Below, piece after piece: positions 1-12,493 of a DNA stretch of 64,000 bases. The notes under the pieces are model-generated. The model saw only the letters and a program-made list of their open reading frames with translations, had not been told where the DNA came from and did no database searches. Position 1 is the stretch's first letter. Every line of letters starts with the position of its first letter. Both the position numbers and the translations under genes were made by a program. Origin of the DNA: Diogma glabrata (taxonomy: Eukaryota > Arthropoda > Insecta > Diptera > Cylindrotomidae); assembly GCA_963693315.1 (NCBI GenBank), contig OY856188.1, positions 150,004,224 to 150,068,223 on the forward strand, written 5' to 3'.

Positions 1-2901
1 TTGAATTACGACTTGTTTTGTTAATTTTACTTTGTTCGAGGCTTGTGATTTTTTGTCGTAGTACTGAGTTCAAATTATGTTTTGCGGTTGTTTCTTGCGA
101 CAAAGTTTCAGGAAGTCCATCAAATGTATTGCGACTTGTTATTTTACTACCAACTGTTACAGCGGTTTGACTCACAGGTCCTCTCATTATTTTGGATGTG
201 ACAAAACCATGATGTTCAACCGTGTCACTAGGTTTTGGATATTGTTGTTGAGATGATTCCGGTGTAATGTTGCTGTTAGGAGTATGGAAACGTTGGGGTA
301 TTGTAGGAATATGCGTTTCATGGTTTGGACTGAAAATTGAACGATCCTTCGAAACCAATGACGGACTAAACATAGCTTGAAGAGGAATACTACTATTCGG
401 ACTGATAATCGGTCGGTTACATGATAACACAATAGGCTCCGCATCTGGACTTGTTATCCAGTTTTGTCGATTGAAGTTTGGAATATAAGTCGAAACACAT
501 TGTTGTTGAGTATAATCTGTTGTTGTGAAAGTATAAACAGGCAAATCAGTTTTATTCTTATTATAGCTCTCATATCCAAAAGAGTTTCCAGCAATGCCAG
601 GAAGTGATGGTCTTTTGGCTAAAATCAATTTATTGGTGTTATTTTCTATAGATTTCATTGAAGGTGAACAGCGTCGAATCATTGGAGCTGGAACTGTTGT
701 TTCATTTGTGTTTTCAAATTTTTTTGCTGCAACACTTAACACATGACTTTTTGGTGTTACTTTTCCAGCCCATGGTATGCAAACAATTGGTGATTTCGAT
801 GGAGATGTTGTATGTGAATTAAACGCAATCGTTTTAGTTGGTTGAAATTTCGGTAGCTCATGTGATGATGGAGATTGTAAGCGCGCATTGATATGTTGTT
901 GTTTGTTTATTGATGTTCGTGGCATTGGAACAGGTTTGTAATGATGAGATCGTGTTTCTTGTTGTGGTATCGGTTTGAAAATATGCTGCTCAACTGAACG
1001 TTTTGATGATATAGGCTGGAAGGCACTCATCGGAGCATGTGAAAACTTGTTGTTTGTATTCGGTATATTTGCAGTTTGTATAACGACTGGAATAGGAAGA
1101 TGGGTATTCTCTTTTCCAATCCACGGATATTGTAACACAGTTTTCGGTGTTGCATTCCCAACTGGAATTTTATTTGATTCTTTAGAAAATGATTTCACAA
1201 CACTTACATGACCACCAATCGGTGGCTTATTTTGAGGATTATGCTGATTCGAATTTATTTCAAAAATATTTTTTATTTTGCCAAAATTCCGATTCCAATG
1301 CGGTTCTTTGTTAAAGTTAGGTAAAATTGGAGCAGAATGTGGTGGTAAAATGCTGGTTTTTATTATTTTGTCTGCCATTACACCTAGACTTTCGTTTCCG
1401 GTGTGTTGTTGCCTATTTAAAAATGCAATAAATTTCAAGTCATTTTCCGTTTTTGGTTGAAATTTCGGAACAACTTTTTTCAAATGAGTTTCAGTTTTAT
1501 TCGTGTTCGATGGATTTATTAAACCACGTAGTCCAATCGAATGATTTCCTTTGTTATCATTTTCAATTAAAAAATCTGATTGCGTTTTTGAAATCGCTAC
1601 AGTATTGGCACGTTTCATTTTTAATTTTTTATAATTATTTTCAGTAAAATTATTATTGTTTTTATTTAATTTCATGTCATCAGTAGATTTAAAGTTCAAA
1701 TTATTGAAACAATGGTTTTGGTTTAGCTTTGTTTCGTTGTTTTGTAAATTTTTTATAAATTTGTTTGAATTCGATTTTACTTCACCATCAACAGACGGGA
1801 TTGTTGAAACAGCATTATCATTGCAATCAACACTTTTTGATTGCTTTAAGTATTGAACTCTTTGATTATTGGTAGTTCTGGTAGTTTGCGAAGGAACAAA
1901 TTGCTTTGGGCGATATAAAGTAGCTGGGTGTGGTTGAAGTTGTGTAGATGGCATATTTGGAGCAAATGTTGCAACCGAGTTCTTCAATAAAGAACATGGT
2001 AGAAGTGGATTGGTTTTCTGTTGTTTATTTTCATCAAATATTTTTTTATTACTCATATTATTTTTTGAACTTTTTTCACGTAATTCCATATCTTCAATCA
2101 GCCTTCTTGCGTCTGCAATCTCGACCTGACTAACGCCAATTGTATGACGATTATTTCGATTACGGCGTTTTGAAAAACGATTGTTACAATTTTCTGACAT
2201 TCCTATTTTAGATTGATAAATATTTAGATTCAACTCTTCATCGGTTTCATCATCTTGATTATTATTTGAACATGACACAGATGGTGTAATTTGATTATGT
2301 AGTAAACTGTTTTGTAACCGAGCAACCAAAGTCAAAAGCGTGTTTCTTTTATTTATATCTAGCTTAAACTCATTATCATTTAACAAACTATTTTGTAAAC
2401 GTTTTAATGCTTTGGTAACATCATCAACTAAATTCCGGACACTATTACTATCATTAATTTTACTATTACTACTATTTTGATTACCAATTGATTCTCTCAA
2501 GCCAGCGGCAATTAGTTTTAAATCTTCACCGTTTTCTGCACCAGAATCTTCAATTTCTGGTACAAGACTACTATTATAACTACTATTACGATTAAACGAG
2601 CTACTATTATTTTTATGATTATTACTATTTAATATAGTTGTTTTACGTGATAGCAATCCTTTTAATAATGGCAATAACAAAGACTCACCATCATCTTCAA
2701 TAGTTTGAACATTTATTTCATCATTAATTTTTTCTTTATTGTTTATAGTTTTACTTTGATTATTATCATCATCATTAGTTTGTTCACTATCATTATCAAG
2801 ATTACTATTATCAGTATTACTACTGTTAGTGCTTTCCATTTCACTTGCTGATGATGATGTTGATATAATTGATCCTTCAGATATTTCTTTATTGTTGCAC
2901 G
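1..2901 (-). CDS. Smoothelin-like giant protein, exon 9 of those in window (C-terminal part, runs off left edge)
   Basis: A stop-free minus-strand frame of about 967 codons reaches base 1, so the C-terminus lies outside the window. The start joins in phase 1 to the exon at 3059-3134. Two acceptors fit the phase, AG at 2903-2902 or AG at 2888-2887; both have poor pyrimidine tracts, so the boundary is uncertain by 15 bases. The encoded segment begins Ser/Asn/Asp-rich and acidic. It then has helical stretches (around DDVTKALKRLQNSLL and VEIADARRLIEDMEL). Next come Pro/Asn-rich, disordered sequences with short linear motifs that look conserved: PKFQPKTENDLKFIAFLNRQ, KFSHAPMSAFQP, IPWAGKVTPKS and KRPSLPGIAGNSFGYES. 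No enzyme domain is visible. A scaffold or cytoskeleton-binding tail is an inference from the smoothelin motifs upstream. Confidence 0.8.
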
Positions 2902-3058
2902 CTTTTGTGTTGGTTTTTGAGATATGAGATTTAAATTTTTAAAGTTTTCATAAATTTAAAGGTTTTTATTTGCATATGATTAGAAATTAAGTTTCATTTT
3001 GTTATATTTCAATTGAATTTAAAATAATATTTAGATAAAAATGATTACAATTCTATAC

Positions 3059-3134
3059 CTTCTTTATCAGCCATAATTTGACGAATTTTAGCTCGGATTT
3101 TGCGCCGTTCTTCGTAGTTAGATGATTGATCCAA
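3059..3134 (-). CDS. Smoothelin-like protein, exon 8: second half of a smoothelin motif
   Basis: This 76-nt exon is bounded by a CAG acceptor and a GTATAG donor. It enters in phase 0 and leaves in phase 1. It encodes LDQSSNYEERRKIRAKIRQI, the amphipathic basic helix typical of smoothelin-type motifs. The preceding exon (4632-4751) supplies the first helix, DIDEIWDEIYLKNI. The split between the two halves falls at the same residue as in the other two motifs of this gene. Confidence 0.88.
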
Positions 3135-3463
3135 CTGAAAGATAAACAAAAATATTTTAATTGTGTTGAAAAGAGAAATCTTTAAAGTTCGCCAAGGGCC
3201 ATGGTGTTTCAGTCCTATGACATGATTCCAGCTTACCCGAGGTACTCAAACCATAGATCGAAGCGACTATTATATGCCAGCTAAACAATAGAGCGTTTCA
3301 GATCCTGGGACCTGCAACGCATAGTTGTATGTAGACTGCGAACAGGTTTGAACGACAGTTTCATGGGGAGTATAACATTAAAAAAATTATGTTCGTTATA
3401 TTTTAAAACTTTGTTTTCATAAGCTGTTTACCTATTTCTTACATCCTATCATGAAATATTATC

Positions 3464-3925
3464 TCTCTCTTTCTCTCTGGCTTTTACATTCCAAAGAGGG
3501 AGTTTGCCGTCTGTGAAATCAACTTCTAATCATTTCGTTCTATGACCTAATATCACGAAGGTGTTGGATGATGTCATCACGCCAGCGTTTTCCGGAACTG
3601 CTTTGCTGACAAACAGCAGATGGCTGTTGTTGAAACACTTTTTATCGTTGTTCTAATGACCAAACCATCTAAACCGGTTGAATCTATTGAATTCGATTAC
3701 ATCGTAGTCTCTTCTCCAATGTTGATAGAATTCTACAACCGAAGGTAGTCAGGGTCTAGCTTTTACGTCCAAAGGTTAACATAGATCGAATTTACGCGTT
3801 GCAATTTTTGAGTTTATACGATCGCGAAAGATATTTTGATCGCAGAAGTTCTGAGTGTACGTAGAAAACTTTATATGCGTTTGTGACGTGAACAAGAGCT
3901 TTGATATCTACCGCCAACTTTACCA
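3464..3925 (-). mobile_element. 5'-truncated RTE retrotransposon fragment
   Basis: Read on the minus strand, this resembles the 3' end of the RTE element at 24052-26980, with many substitutions and small indels. It includes the stretch matching the C-terminal RWRDDII coding block (RWRDDIIQ here) and the terminal GA-rich tail, seen as (CT)n at about 3464-3478 on the plus strand. Recognisable similarity fades near 3925, so the copy is 5'-truncated at about 460 bp. It lies in the intron between 3134 and 4632. Confidence 0.75.
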
Positions 3926-4631
3926 CAACATTGTGGTTAGATTTTTCAAAAACGACCGACGATGACAGTATAAACTGCTAAACATATTTGTAAAACTAAC
4001 ACTTTCTGCCGCGGGCACTTGGCTCAATTTTATGAATAACATAACGAAAAACACATGTTGTTGCGCAAATTAAAAAACTTTTTATATTTTTTTAAAATTC
4101 GATCGCCTTCTTAGGACATCGTCGGAAGCTATGTCGGAAGCGAAACTAAAAAAACGGCAAGTATCCGGTTTAAACAGGTAGATTTTATGACCAGACATAT
4201 TTAAGTACAAGACCCAACAAAAATATGCAAATATGTTGTTGAATACTAGATATTTAAAAGGTAAATGCGAAATATAAATATCCGAATTCATAGTTATGCT
4301 GTTAAAAAATACTCATCACCTATTTACCACGTATCTAGGTAATTCCAAGCATTAGTAGTAATGTTGGTAATTCCAAAAAACATTTTGAACAGCCAACAAC
4401 CAACTGGCTGTACATTGAAAAACACTACGATCCTATCTTTCGCCAGTTACTTACAAAAAAATTAGGACTAGGTAGAACTATTTATTTAAACTTACTAGAA
4501 AGTCACGTACTTTTAATATGCTACATCATATCATCACTAGTCAATCGACTAACACATTACACAACCCACATAAATAGCATTAAATAACATTTAATTTTAG
4601 CATTACATATATTTATATGAATTGTACTTAC
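3926..4631. other. Intron remainder, no gene seen
   Basis: AT-rich intronic DNA. A short stretch near 4003-4045 (GCACTTGGCTC, then AATAACATAAC) resembles sequence near 15424-15470, suggesting remnants of a shared repeat. No open frame with a recognisable product was found. Confidence 0.5.
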
Positions 4632-4751
4632 TATATTTTTTAAATAAATCTCGTCCCAAATTTCATCAATATCATCAACTGAAGTAATTTCTGTTAATGC
4701 ACCAGATGCTGAAGATGACTTCACAGTTTTAGTAGTTGTAGTTGTAGTTGC
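4632..4751 (-). CDS. Smoothelin-like protein, exon 7: Thr-rich linker plus first half of a smoothelin motif
   Basis: A 120-nt phase 0-0 exon of 40 codons, with an AAG acceptor after a pyrimidine-rich tract and a consensus GTAAGT donor. It encodes a poly-Thr linker followed by TEITSVDDIDEIWDEIYLKN. The WDxxxLxxI-type helix matches the sequence preceding the other smoothelin motif of this gene (KIWDLELLEKM, at the end of the 9.8-kb exon). The motif continues directly in the 3059-3134 exon. Confidence 0.88.
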
Positions 4752-5880
4752 CTTATGAAAAGAAAATTAAAAAAGAAAAAGAAAATATTAAAAATTTGAA
4801 TAAAGTAGTTGTTGTTTGCTATACATATTTGAAATCAAAAGCATGTAGAGTAATTTATCTTCCAAATCAAATGTATTTATTGAGCCGCAACTTTAACTAA
4901 AATAAAATTAGATAAAACCTGAACGCACTCATACAGGTAGAAGTAAAATGTATTATAGTCTTTAAAGTTTACTTTAGCTAATTTTATTCCACATATGATT
5001 TCTTTAATGAATGTTATTATTTTTTACTTTTGTCTATTATTTATACATATTAATGGTTTCGGAATAGTCTGTTTAATTAGTATAGTACATATATATGTTT
5101 ATTTGAATGAAAACGATAAAAATAAGAATTGGCAAAAATATATGCTTACACATATTTTGAAATGATGTACTATCGTACATTGAAATTTATTTATTTATTT
5201 ATTTATTTATTTATAAAATATCAATATCTGAAATATCATGTCTACATATAAACACACACATACACACATACTTCATTCACCTTTCTGCATAGCATCTTAA
5301 TGAAACTTTAGCAAATGATCCAGATTCACTTGAAAATGGAAGATCTGGATTCATTTCAAAATTGGACAAAATGGCGGGGGTCTCCCGAGCACCTGTAAGT
5401 TTAAATCTTCAATAACTTCCAATCCCGGCTTTCGATCTTATTGAGACTTATATAAGGTTTTAGTACTGTTTCCAATATTTCCAATATACCAAGTTCCGGT
5501 TTGTCGCTTTCAGTTAAAAAGTTTTTTTTTCAGGTGTTTATCTCTACTGTAGCCTACAATTACAGATCGATTTTCATGAAACGTTGGTAAAAGGTTTCAA
5601 ATAATATGAGATCGATTTTATTAGCTTTTGGAGTACATTGGACAAAGGGTTGGGGCACCACCATACAACAGGTGGTTTTGGTCACTATGTTTTTGATGTT
5701 TGTTGGGAGCATACAACATTCATCCGTGAATGAATTTTGATGACACTGTCCTGACATGATAGGACTACGCAAAATCTATAACATTGGTTATAACATTATT
5801 TAAAGTACATATTTTATAAATTTTACCTCACTATATATACAGAACATTTTGATTCCAGAGCTGTGGTGAAGTTATCCTTG
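4752..5880. other. Intronic DNA with an (ATTT)n microsatellite
   Basis: No gene is recognised. A simple ATTT run lies near 5187-5215. A short inverted pair around 5318-5350 carries GATCCAGATTCA and AGATCTGGATTCA. Confidence 0.5.
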
Positions 5881-6540
5881 CATCAGCGTTGCAATATTTT
5901 TTTTTGATATGGAGAAACAGGACATTAATAAAGAGACTGCAAAGAGCCACCAAAATATGCTCATTGTCTGCGGGGAAACGCTGAGATTAATTGACATTTT
6001 ACATGAGGTAGTAGATGACCAGCCTATACAAAAGAGCACTGAAGGCGCCTGCTGTTCGTATAATGGTTAAGTGTATCCAGATCAATCTTAAACACAGAGA
6101 GGCGGTATAAGATCTACTGACACAAGAGTTAGACAACAGAGGTTGATTTGGCGTTGATTTGCGATTGATAGAACCTCATGGCATTGATAGAACCCCTGAA
6201 ACCGATGGGAGTTGGGTCACAGTTCTGCCCATTAGGCGAAGCGCCACAACACGCCTTTGTGATGATTCCTGGCGTGAAGGGATGAATAATAAGGAGACAC
6301 GGTGACGTCACCCATTACTTGAGGCAGATGATCTCAGACCATGAATGTTTTCTTGAGTACTTATACAAGTATAAGCAGTTAACGGGCCCGAACTGTCTTT
6401 ACTGTGAGAGAAATATCTAAAATGCAGAGCTCGTGTTAGTCGAATGCGGAAGTTTTATAAACGCAGAGACTTATTGAGCAGATAATTGGAGAACAAATCA
6501 CTCCACATGGCCTCAAGCAGTTTATGCTGAGCTTAAAAGA
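5880..6540 (+). mobile_element. Degraded non-LTR retrotransposon C-terminal fragment, R1-like
   Basis: This tract is richer in GC than its surroundings and gives broken plus-strand coding similarity with many stops. The clearest block, at 6337-6408, reads HECFLEYLYKYKQLTGPNC followed by LYCE. That resembles the C-terminal Cys/His region after the reverse transcriptase of R1-clade elements (HxCF, then C and CxxC). Family assignment is from pattern memory only. The copy is clearly dead. Confidence 0.45.
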
Positions 6541-6889
6541 CAACTAGGACATAGCAAATGAAATCATCACACTATGATGAATCGACTGAGACAAAACAAC
6601 GAAAAGCAGACATGCCACGACAATATAACATTATAAAAAAGAAAGAGTACTTCACTCAATCTCTGCTCTGTAAAGGAAGACCGTAATTGGTTGTACCCTA
6701 GGGAATTCAAAGTTCCCTCTAAAGATTTTTTCAGCTAAGCGGAAAAAAACTGTGTGCAACTGTTTTCCAAAAATTATATAACTTATAAACATATATAAAT
6801 TCAATTTATTTACAAAATAACTTATAAAAATTTATATGCATATCAGTTCATGGAACCATGAGAATTTAATAGTTACGAAAATAACAAAA

Positions 6890-7670
6890 GTGTGCGGAAA
6901 TCAAACAAAAGTCGGTCAATGTGAATAAAATTCGCTCATCGAGGGTTCCGTGAACGTAGAAGAACAAACTGTCAAAAATAATTTACATAAAATTGTGTTG
7001 TAGAGTTTTTATATTGCCAGACTATAGGCACATCAAAATTATTTTTTCTCCGATTGACTGCAAATATAAATTTTGCAGACTTATTTCAGTCAGCAAAGTG
7101 GCACTTTTCCTGCCTAGGCAGCAAAGCAAGTACTTTGCTGCTTAGGCAGCAAAATAATTAGACTTCATAAAAATAAACAGATATTTTTCCATGAATCTGG
7201 CAGAAATTTTTTAATTTGTCAAACTATAATTATTATGACATTTCCATAACAACTAATCCTGGAAGGGACAATTTCGATTTTTTTTTTCATTTTTAAAATT
7301 TTGCTTTATTTTTAAAGTAATAATTATTAAATTACATATCATTGTAATTAATCGGAGAAAAAATTATATGTTCAACTCGGCAGCAAGGTAGATTGACTGC
7401 CTTGGCTGAAATCCTAGCCTCGCTTCGCTCGGCTATGAACTATCAGCCGCAGCAGTCAATCTACTACTTTGCTGCCTAGTGCCTAGTTAAACAAATAACT
7501 ATTTTCTCGTAAATATCATTTAGAATATCGATTGAAAATTGATCGAAATAATACACAAAATGTTACATCTCGTTAAATGTTACCAATAGCTGTTCATAAT
7601 AAACTAAATAGAGATTCAATTGCACCAGCTTGTAAATGGTTGAAATTGGGATAAACACATTTCACATTAT
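6890..7670. repeat. Repeat family Q, copy 1, related to the 5' flank of the Tc1-like element at 15.3 kb
   Basis: Two blocks are shared with 15300-16700. The first is 6905-7060 (AAAGTCGGTCAA, GAGGGTTCCGTGAA, TATTGCCAGAC), matching 15310-15605. The second is 7490-7665 (AACTATTTTCT, ACACAAAATGTTAC, GAGATTCA), matching 16490-16680. The middle differs and holds tracts built from GGCAGCAAAG and its complement, with hairpins. I read it as a deletion derivative of the same element. Confidence 0.6.
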
Positions 7671-7699
7671 CATTTCAAATAACCATTAAATAATAATTG

Positions 7700-8420
7700 A
7701 CAATAATTTAAAAACTGTGAATTATAAAATTCTAAAAATATTACAATGTTGCTTAAATTAAGTGGATCTTTCCCAATCTCACCCTCTCAAAATGCTGAAA
7801 ATAATTATATGACACTTCACTATAATTTTAGTTTAGAGTTTATCAAACTTCCTATGTTTTTGATTTTTTCAAATTTCTTTGTCAATTAAGCTAGGAGCCC
7901 AAGGAGGTAGAGTGGTAGACCAACTTCAAGTTGCACTTTTTTGACAATAATTCAAAAACCGTACACTGCAAAATTCTAAAAAAAATTACAATGTTTCTTA
8001 AATCAATTGTTCTTAAATCTAGTGCTTCCCCAATCCCAACTCTAAACAAAATTACTTGAGGCTTTGCTATATTTTTCGTTAGAAATTTATCGAATTGCTT
8101 ATCTCTGTGAATTTTTAAAAATTTTTCTGTCCATCAACGTCGAAACGTAAGAGGCAAGGTGCAACCTTTTGTTGCACTTTTTTGACAATAATTCAAAAAC
8201 TGTGCACTACAAAATTCTAAAAAAAATTACAATGTTTCTTAAAGCATGTTCTCTTTCATATGAACTCTAACAAACCTGGGTTTTAAATGCTGTTTTCCAT
8301 CTTTTCATTCCCACCGCCTTAATAAATGCAATTATGAGTATTTTACACTCACACGCTTACACGCTATATTTTTCGTTAATAAGTTACCATTTTTCCTATA
8401 TTTCCAAAGACTTTTGAGGT
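7700..8420. repeat. Tandem repeat, three copies of about 240 bp
   Basis: The block GACAATAATT(C/T)AAAAAC, followed by AAAATTCTAAAAA and TACAATGTT(G/T)CTTAAA, recurs at about 7700, 7943 and 8183. The interval is about 240 bp, and the sequence between copies (CAATCTCA/CAATCCCA, GTTGCACTTTTTT) also recurs. No coding potential. Confidence 0.65.
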
Positions 8421-9089
8421 TTTTCTATCAAATCGGTTTGGAACTAAGAGGGAAAGAAAACATGAAAAAACGCTATTATTCATTTTTATTCAAAAAATCT
8501 GTGTGGTGAAAAATTTTAAAATATATTTTTAAGAGGGACTGAAGTCAAACCCTTTCATATGATACCTTGCTTCACTCGGTAGTAAAAGCATTTTCTTAAA
8601 GCCCTTATATCACAGCCCTGTAAAACAAACAAAAAATAGTTTAATTTTTTTTGTATCCTTCATCTTGAGGGGATAGGTTAGTTTTATACGCACAGTTCTC
8701 GAGATAATCGATATAATAAGTAAAACACGTCGTACTTTTACCAATAGTGTTCTGTATAAAAAACGGAACCCTAAAAATAGTATTTTCTTATGTATTTTTA
8801 TTTCTCACATTAAAACATCACTTGATGTATATTAATTAGATTTTCTTTTCATGATGCGTTGATAAAATTTATAAATATATTTTTCTATGATAGCAGATGA
8901 AAAGTCTATTTTCAAGCAGGCTTAATCCCTTGAGAAAATGTTTTTTTTTCTCTAGTGTAAGAAGAATAACGAATTGTAGTTGCAATGGTATTTCCATATA
9001 ATTTTACAGTTTTTAAAACAAAGCGACCATGAAAAAATAGAATATGAATTTTGAATGTTATTTTGTCAATCTCTAATTTAATAATTTCT
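8421..9089. other. Intronic repeat remnants, no gene
   Basis: The segment 8940-9070 (TCTCTAGTGTAA, TTGCAATGGTATTT, CCATGAAAAAATAGAA) resembles 11585-11700, so both are copies of one dispersed repeat. Nothing else is recognised. Confidence 0.5.
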
Positions 9090-9360
9090 AATAAATGTGT
9101 CTATTAGATTCAAATGCGATCTATTCCATTTTTGACATTTCTGAATTAGCTGAAAAAACTTAAAATTTCTAACTTATTTGCAACTGGATTCCTTAATTTG
9201 ATTCATTGTTTTCTTTACAAACCTATAATCAACTATTTAACTAACAATTCTTATAATATTAATTAATTTACGTAATATTATATCACAATTTTTATGACTA
9301 CATCAAAAAATGTTAAAATGGAATAGATCGCTTTTGAATCTAATAGACACAAATATCGTT
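9090..9360. repeat. Short fold-back
   Basis: The sequence at 9096-9140 (GTGTCTATTAGATTCAAA, then GCGATCTATTCCATTTT) returns in inverted form at 9307-9352, with only a few mismatches. The loop is about 165 bp. Confidence 0.7.
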
Positions 9361-9677
9361 TATATATTTAGTATCATAGAAAAAATCGTATTTCCTACGC
9401 GAGATAATAGTTATTTAAGTATTAAGGGCAGTAAGAGTGTTTTACCGATTGAGGATATATGTTTTGAGATAGAGACGAAGTCGAGATCTCTAATATATCC
9501 GAAATCAGTAATACTCTTAATGCCCAAAATGCTTATTATATTTTTTGCACGGTCAATAAAAATTCAATTAAAATTATTCAAATGATAAAATTCATGGTTA
9601 AATTTAAATGTTTTAAAGAAAATTTCTTAAAATGTCATTTGAAAATAGTAAGCTCTGCGTTTCATCATAATTCTATA

Positions 9678-10783
9678 TAGTACGGGAGGTGGCGTTACAT
9701 TTGAATGAGTCATTTTCTACCGACTGAATTTCATTTCAGTCCAGTCGTCGGACCCGTGGTGGGGCAAAAGGTCCTAGTATTTTCATACCGCTCCAAAATT
9801 TGTGAGATGATATTTTAGATAATTTTTAACAAAAAAACAATCGTCAGCTGTATTGAAGAGGGTGGGTTATACGTCAGTCACGTATATGAACCATTCTGAA
9901 AACTTGTAAATATAAATTTATTTTATACCTTACGCAATTCATGCAGCTGAATTTTTATACTGTTAAAATAATAAAGAAAACCGACAGCTGTACTTTTAAC
10001 GGGGGAAAGACCATCAGCCAGTGTCATAACATGCTGCGCGCTCAGTGCATCATCGCGCGCTCACTCATCTTAGTTCATCATAGTCACTTTGCAAATAAAC
10101 TGACGATCTTTACACTTACAAACGTACAGCTGACGACCATTTTTATTTCTTTTATAAAATAAAATTACTTTATTTTATAAAATAAATAAAATATAAATAT
10201 TTATTATGTAATATAATTAATTACTTTATTCTTATAAAAAGTAATTTTATTTTATAAAATAAATAAAAACAGTCGTCAGCTGTACGTTTGTAAGTGTAAA
10301 GATCGTCAGTTTATTTGCAAAGTGACTATGATGAACTGAGATGCACTGAGCGCGTAGCATGTTATGACACTGGCGGACGGTCTTTCCCCCTTTGAAAATA
10401 CAGCTGATGGTTTTCTTTATTATTTTAACAGTATAAAAATTCAGCTGCATGAATTGCGTAAGGTATAAAATAAATTTATATTTACAAGTTTTCAGAATGG
10501 TTCATATACGTGATTAATGTATAACCCACCCTCTTCAATACAGCTGACGATTGTTTTTTTGTTAAAAATAATCTAAAATATCATCTCACAAATTTTGGAG
10601 CGGTATGAAAATACTAGGACCAAACTTTTTTTTACCGACTTTCGCATGCTGCCACCTTTAGCCCCACCACGGGTCCGACGACTGACGTTCATTTTGCTAA
10701 TATATGAACCTTGAACAACTCCCAAAATGAAATTCAGTCGGTAGAAAATGACTCATACAAACGTAGCGCCACCTCCCGTACTA
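9678..10783. mobile_element. Fold-back/MITE with arms of about 500 bp
   Basis: The left end TAGTACGGGAGGTGGCG is the inverse of the right end CGCCACCTCCCGTACTA. The arms stay complementary inward for about 500 bp through shared landmarks (GGACCCGTGG/CCACGGGTCC, GTATTGAAGAGGGTGGGTTA, the CAGCTGAC sites). They meet at an A/T palindrome near 10160-10250. Both flanks are compatible with a TA target duplication. Open frames of 73 and 67 aa inside are mirror images of each other and non-coding. Confidence 0.85.
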
Positions 10784-10900
10784 ATAGGTTTTTTTGTTGC
10801 ACAACCAACTTTCATAGAATATTTTTTAAAATAAATTGCTTTTAAATCTTTTATTTTATACTGATATCTAAAACGACATTTTTCGGATTATTTATGGTAC

Positions 10901-10974
10901 AAAAAGTTGAACTTTAACGTCCTAGGACTTTATAAAATTTTATAAAGTCCTAGGACGTTAAAGTTCAGCTTTTT
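10901..10974. repeat. Near-perfect 74-bp palindrome
   Basis: GAACTTTAACGTCCTAGGAC, then TTTATAAAATTTTATAAA, then the exact complement returning as GTCCTAGGACGTTAAAGTTC. It extends outward to AAAAAGTTGAAC/GTTCAGCTTTTT with a single mismatched pair and has essentially no loop. Confidence 0.9.
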
Positions 10975-11079
10975 GAGCCAAATTTAAAACTCTTTTCTTT
11001 TTATTTTAATAAATTTCCAGTATGAAATAAAATTTTGTATTTACCTCAAACGAAAAGTGTTTTTAAGGGTACTCACTAG

Positions 11080-11900
11080 TAATTTCAGTAATTTCGGTTT
11101 TAAGTAACTCACTAGTAAGCAACTAGCTCGTACTCTAAAGTTTCACTTTTCGTTCTAGATAAATAAATAACTATTAATTGCAATATTTTTAAAAGAATAT
11201 TATTTAAAGTTGAAGTTAGTTAATTGCTCTACATAATTATTTAAATAAAAATCTCTGGGGTCTCCCTTACCGGAAAGTAATTACTTGCCCTACATAATTA
11301 TTTAAATAAACATCGTTTTTATTCACAACCAGGGGTCTTCCTTACCGGTAAGTAATTACTTACCGCCTGCATGATCGGTAAGTATTTACTTACCGACCTG
11401 TGATTTGTAAACGAAACTTACTATGTTTATTTACGAATCAGTAAACATGCAAAATCGCCTGATCGTGCAAACAAACATTTTACGTTCGTGAAATTGCCCC
11501 ACTCGACGCTAACGCATCTCGTGAATAAATTTTCACTCACAAAAAGCAGCATTTTCATCTCTTGTAGCAAAATGTACTATTTTTCCTCTAGTGTAAAATC
11601 ATTTTCGCTAAATAAAAAATTGCAGTTGGTATGGTATTTTTCAAAGTTCTTATATCAAAACAATCATGAAAAAATAGAAAATGCATTTTGAATGATTTGT
11701 TATGGATTTTTAAATTTAAAAATTTAAGCGAGATGAAAACGTTTTACGTTCGAGAAATGGCCTCTCTTGACGCTCACGCGTCTCGTGAACGAATGGTCTC
11801 GTACGAAATAAACGGTGTTTTCATCTTTTGTAGCACAATGTACTATTTTAGGTAGATTTCATATAAAAATCTACCTATTGCAATGGGCTTCATCTCGGGA
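11080..11900. repeat. Local repeats built on ACTTACCGGTAAGT and CTACATAATTATTTAAATAA
   Basis: CTACATAATTATTTAAATAA occurs near 11229 and 11290. Palindromic TAAGTAATTACTTA-type sites with CTTACCGG recur between 11267 and 11400. From 11480, two related blocks carry TTTTACGTTCG(T/A)GAAAT, then TCTCGTGAA, then TGTAGCA(A/C)AATGTACTATTTT, at about 11480-11585 and 11735-11850. No gene. Confidence 0.55.
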
Positions 11901-11958
11901 TTTAGGAAAAATTTTTGTGCTAAACGACTATATATGATAAGCGGAGACGAAAAAACAA

Positions 11959-12493
<535 letters not shown>

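Noticed and set aside
187..2133. Several 60-91 codon frames on both strands
   Set aside because: They lie within the long minus-strand exon 1-2901 in other frames.
9310..9585. 91-codon plus-strand frame
   Set aside because: It begins inside a fold-back arm and shows no recognisable motif.
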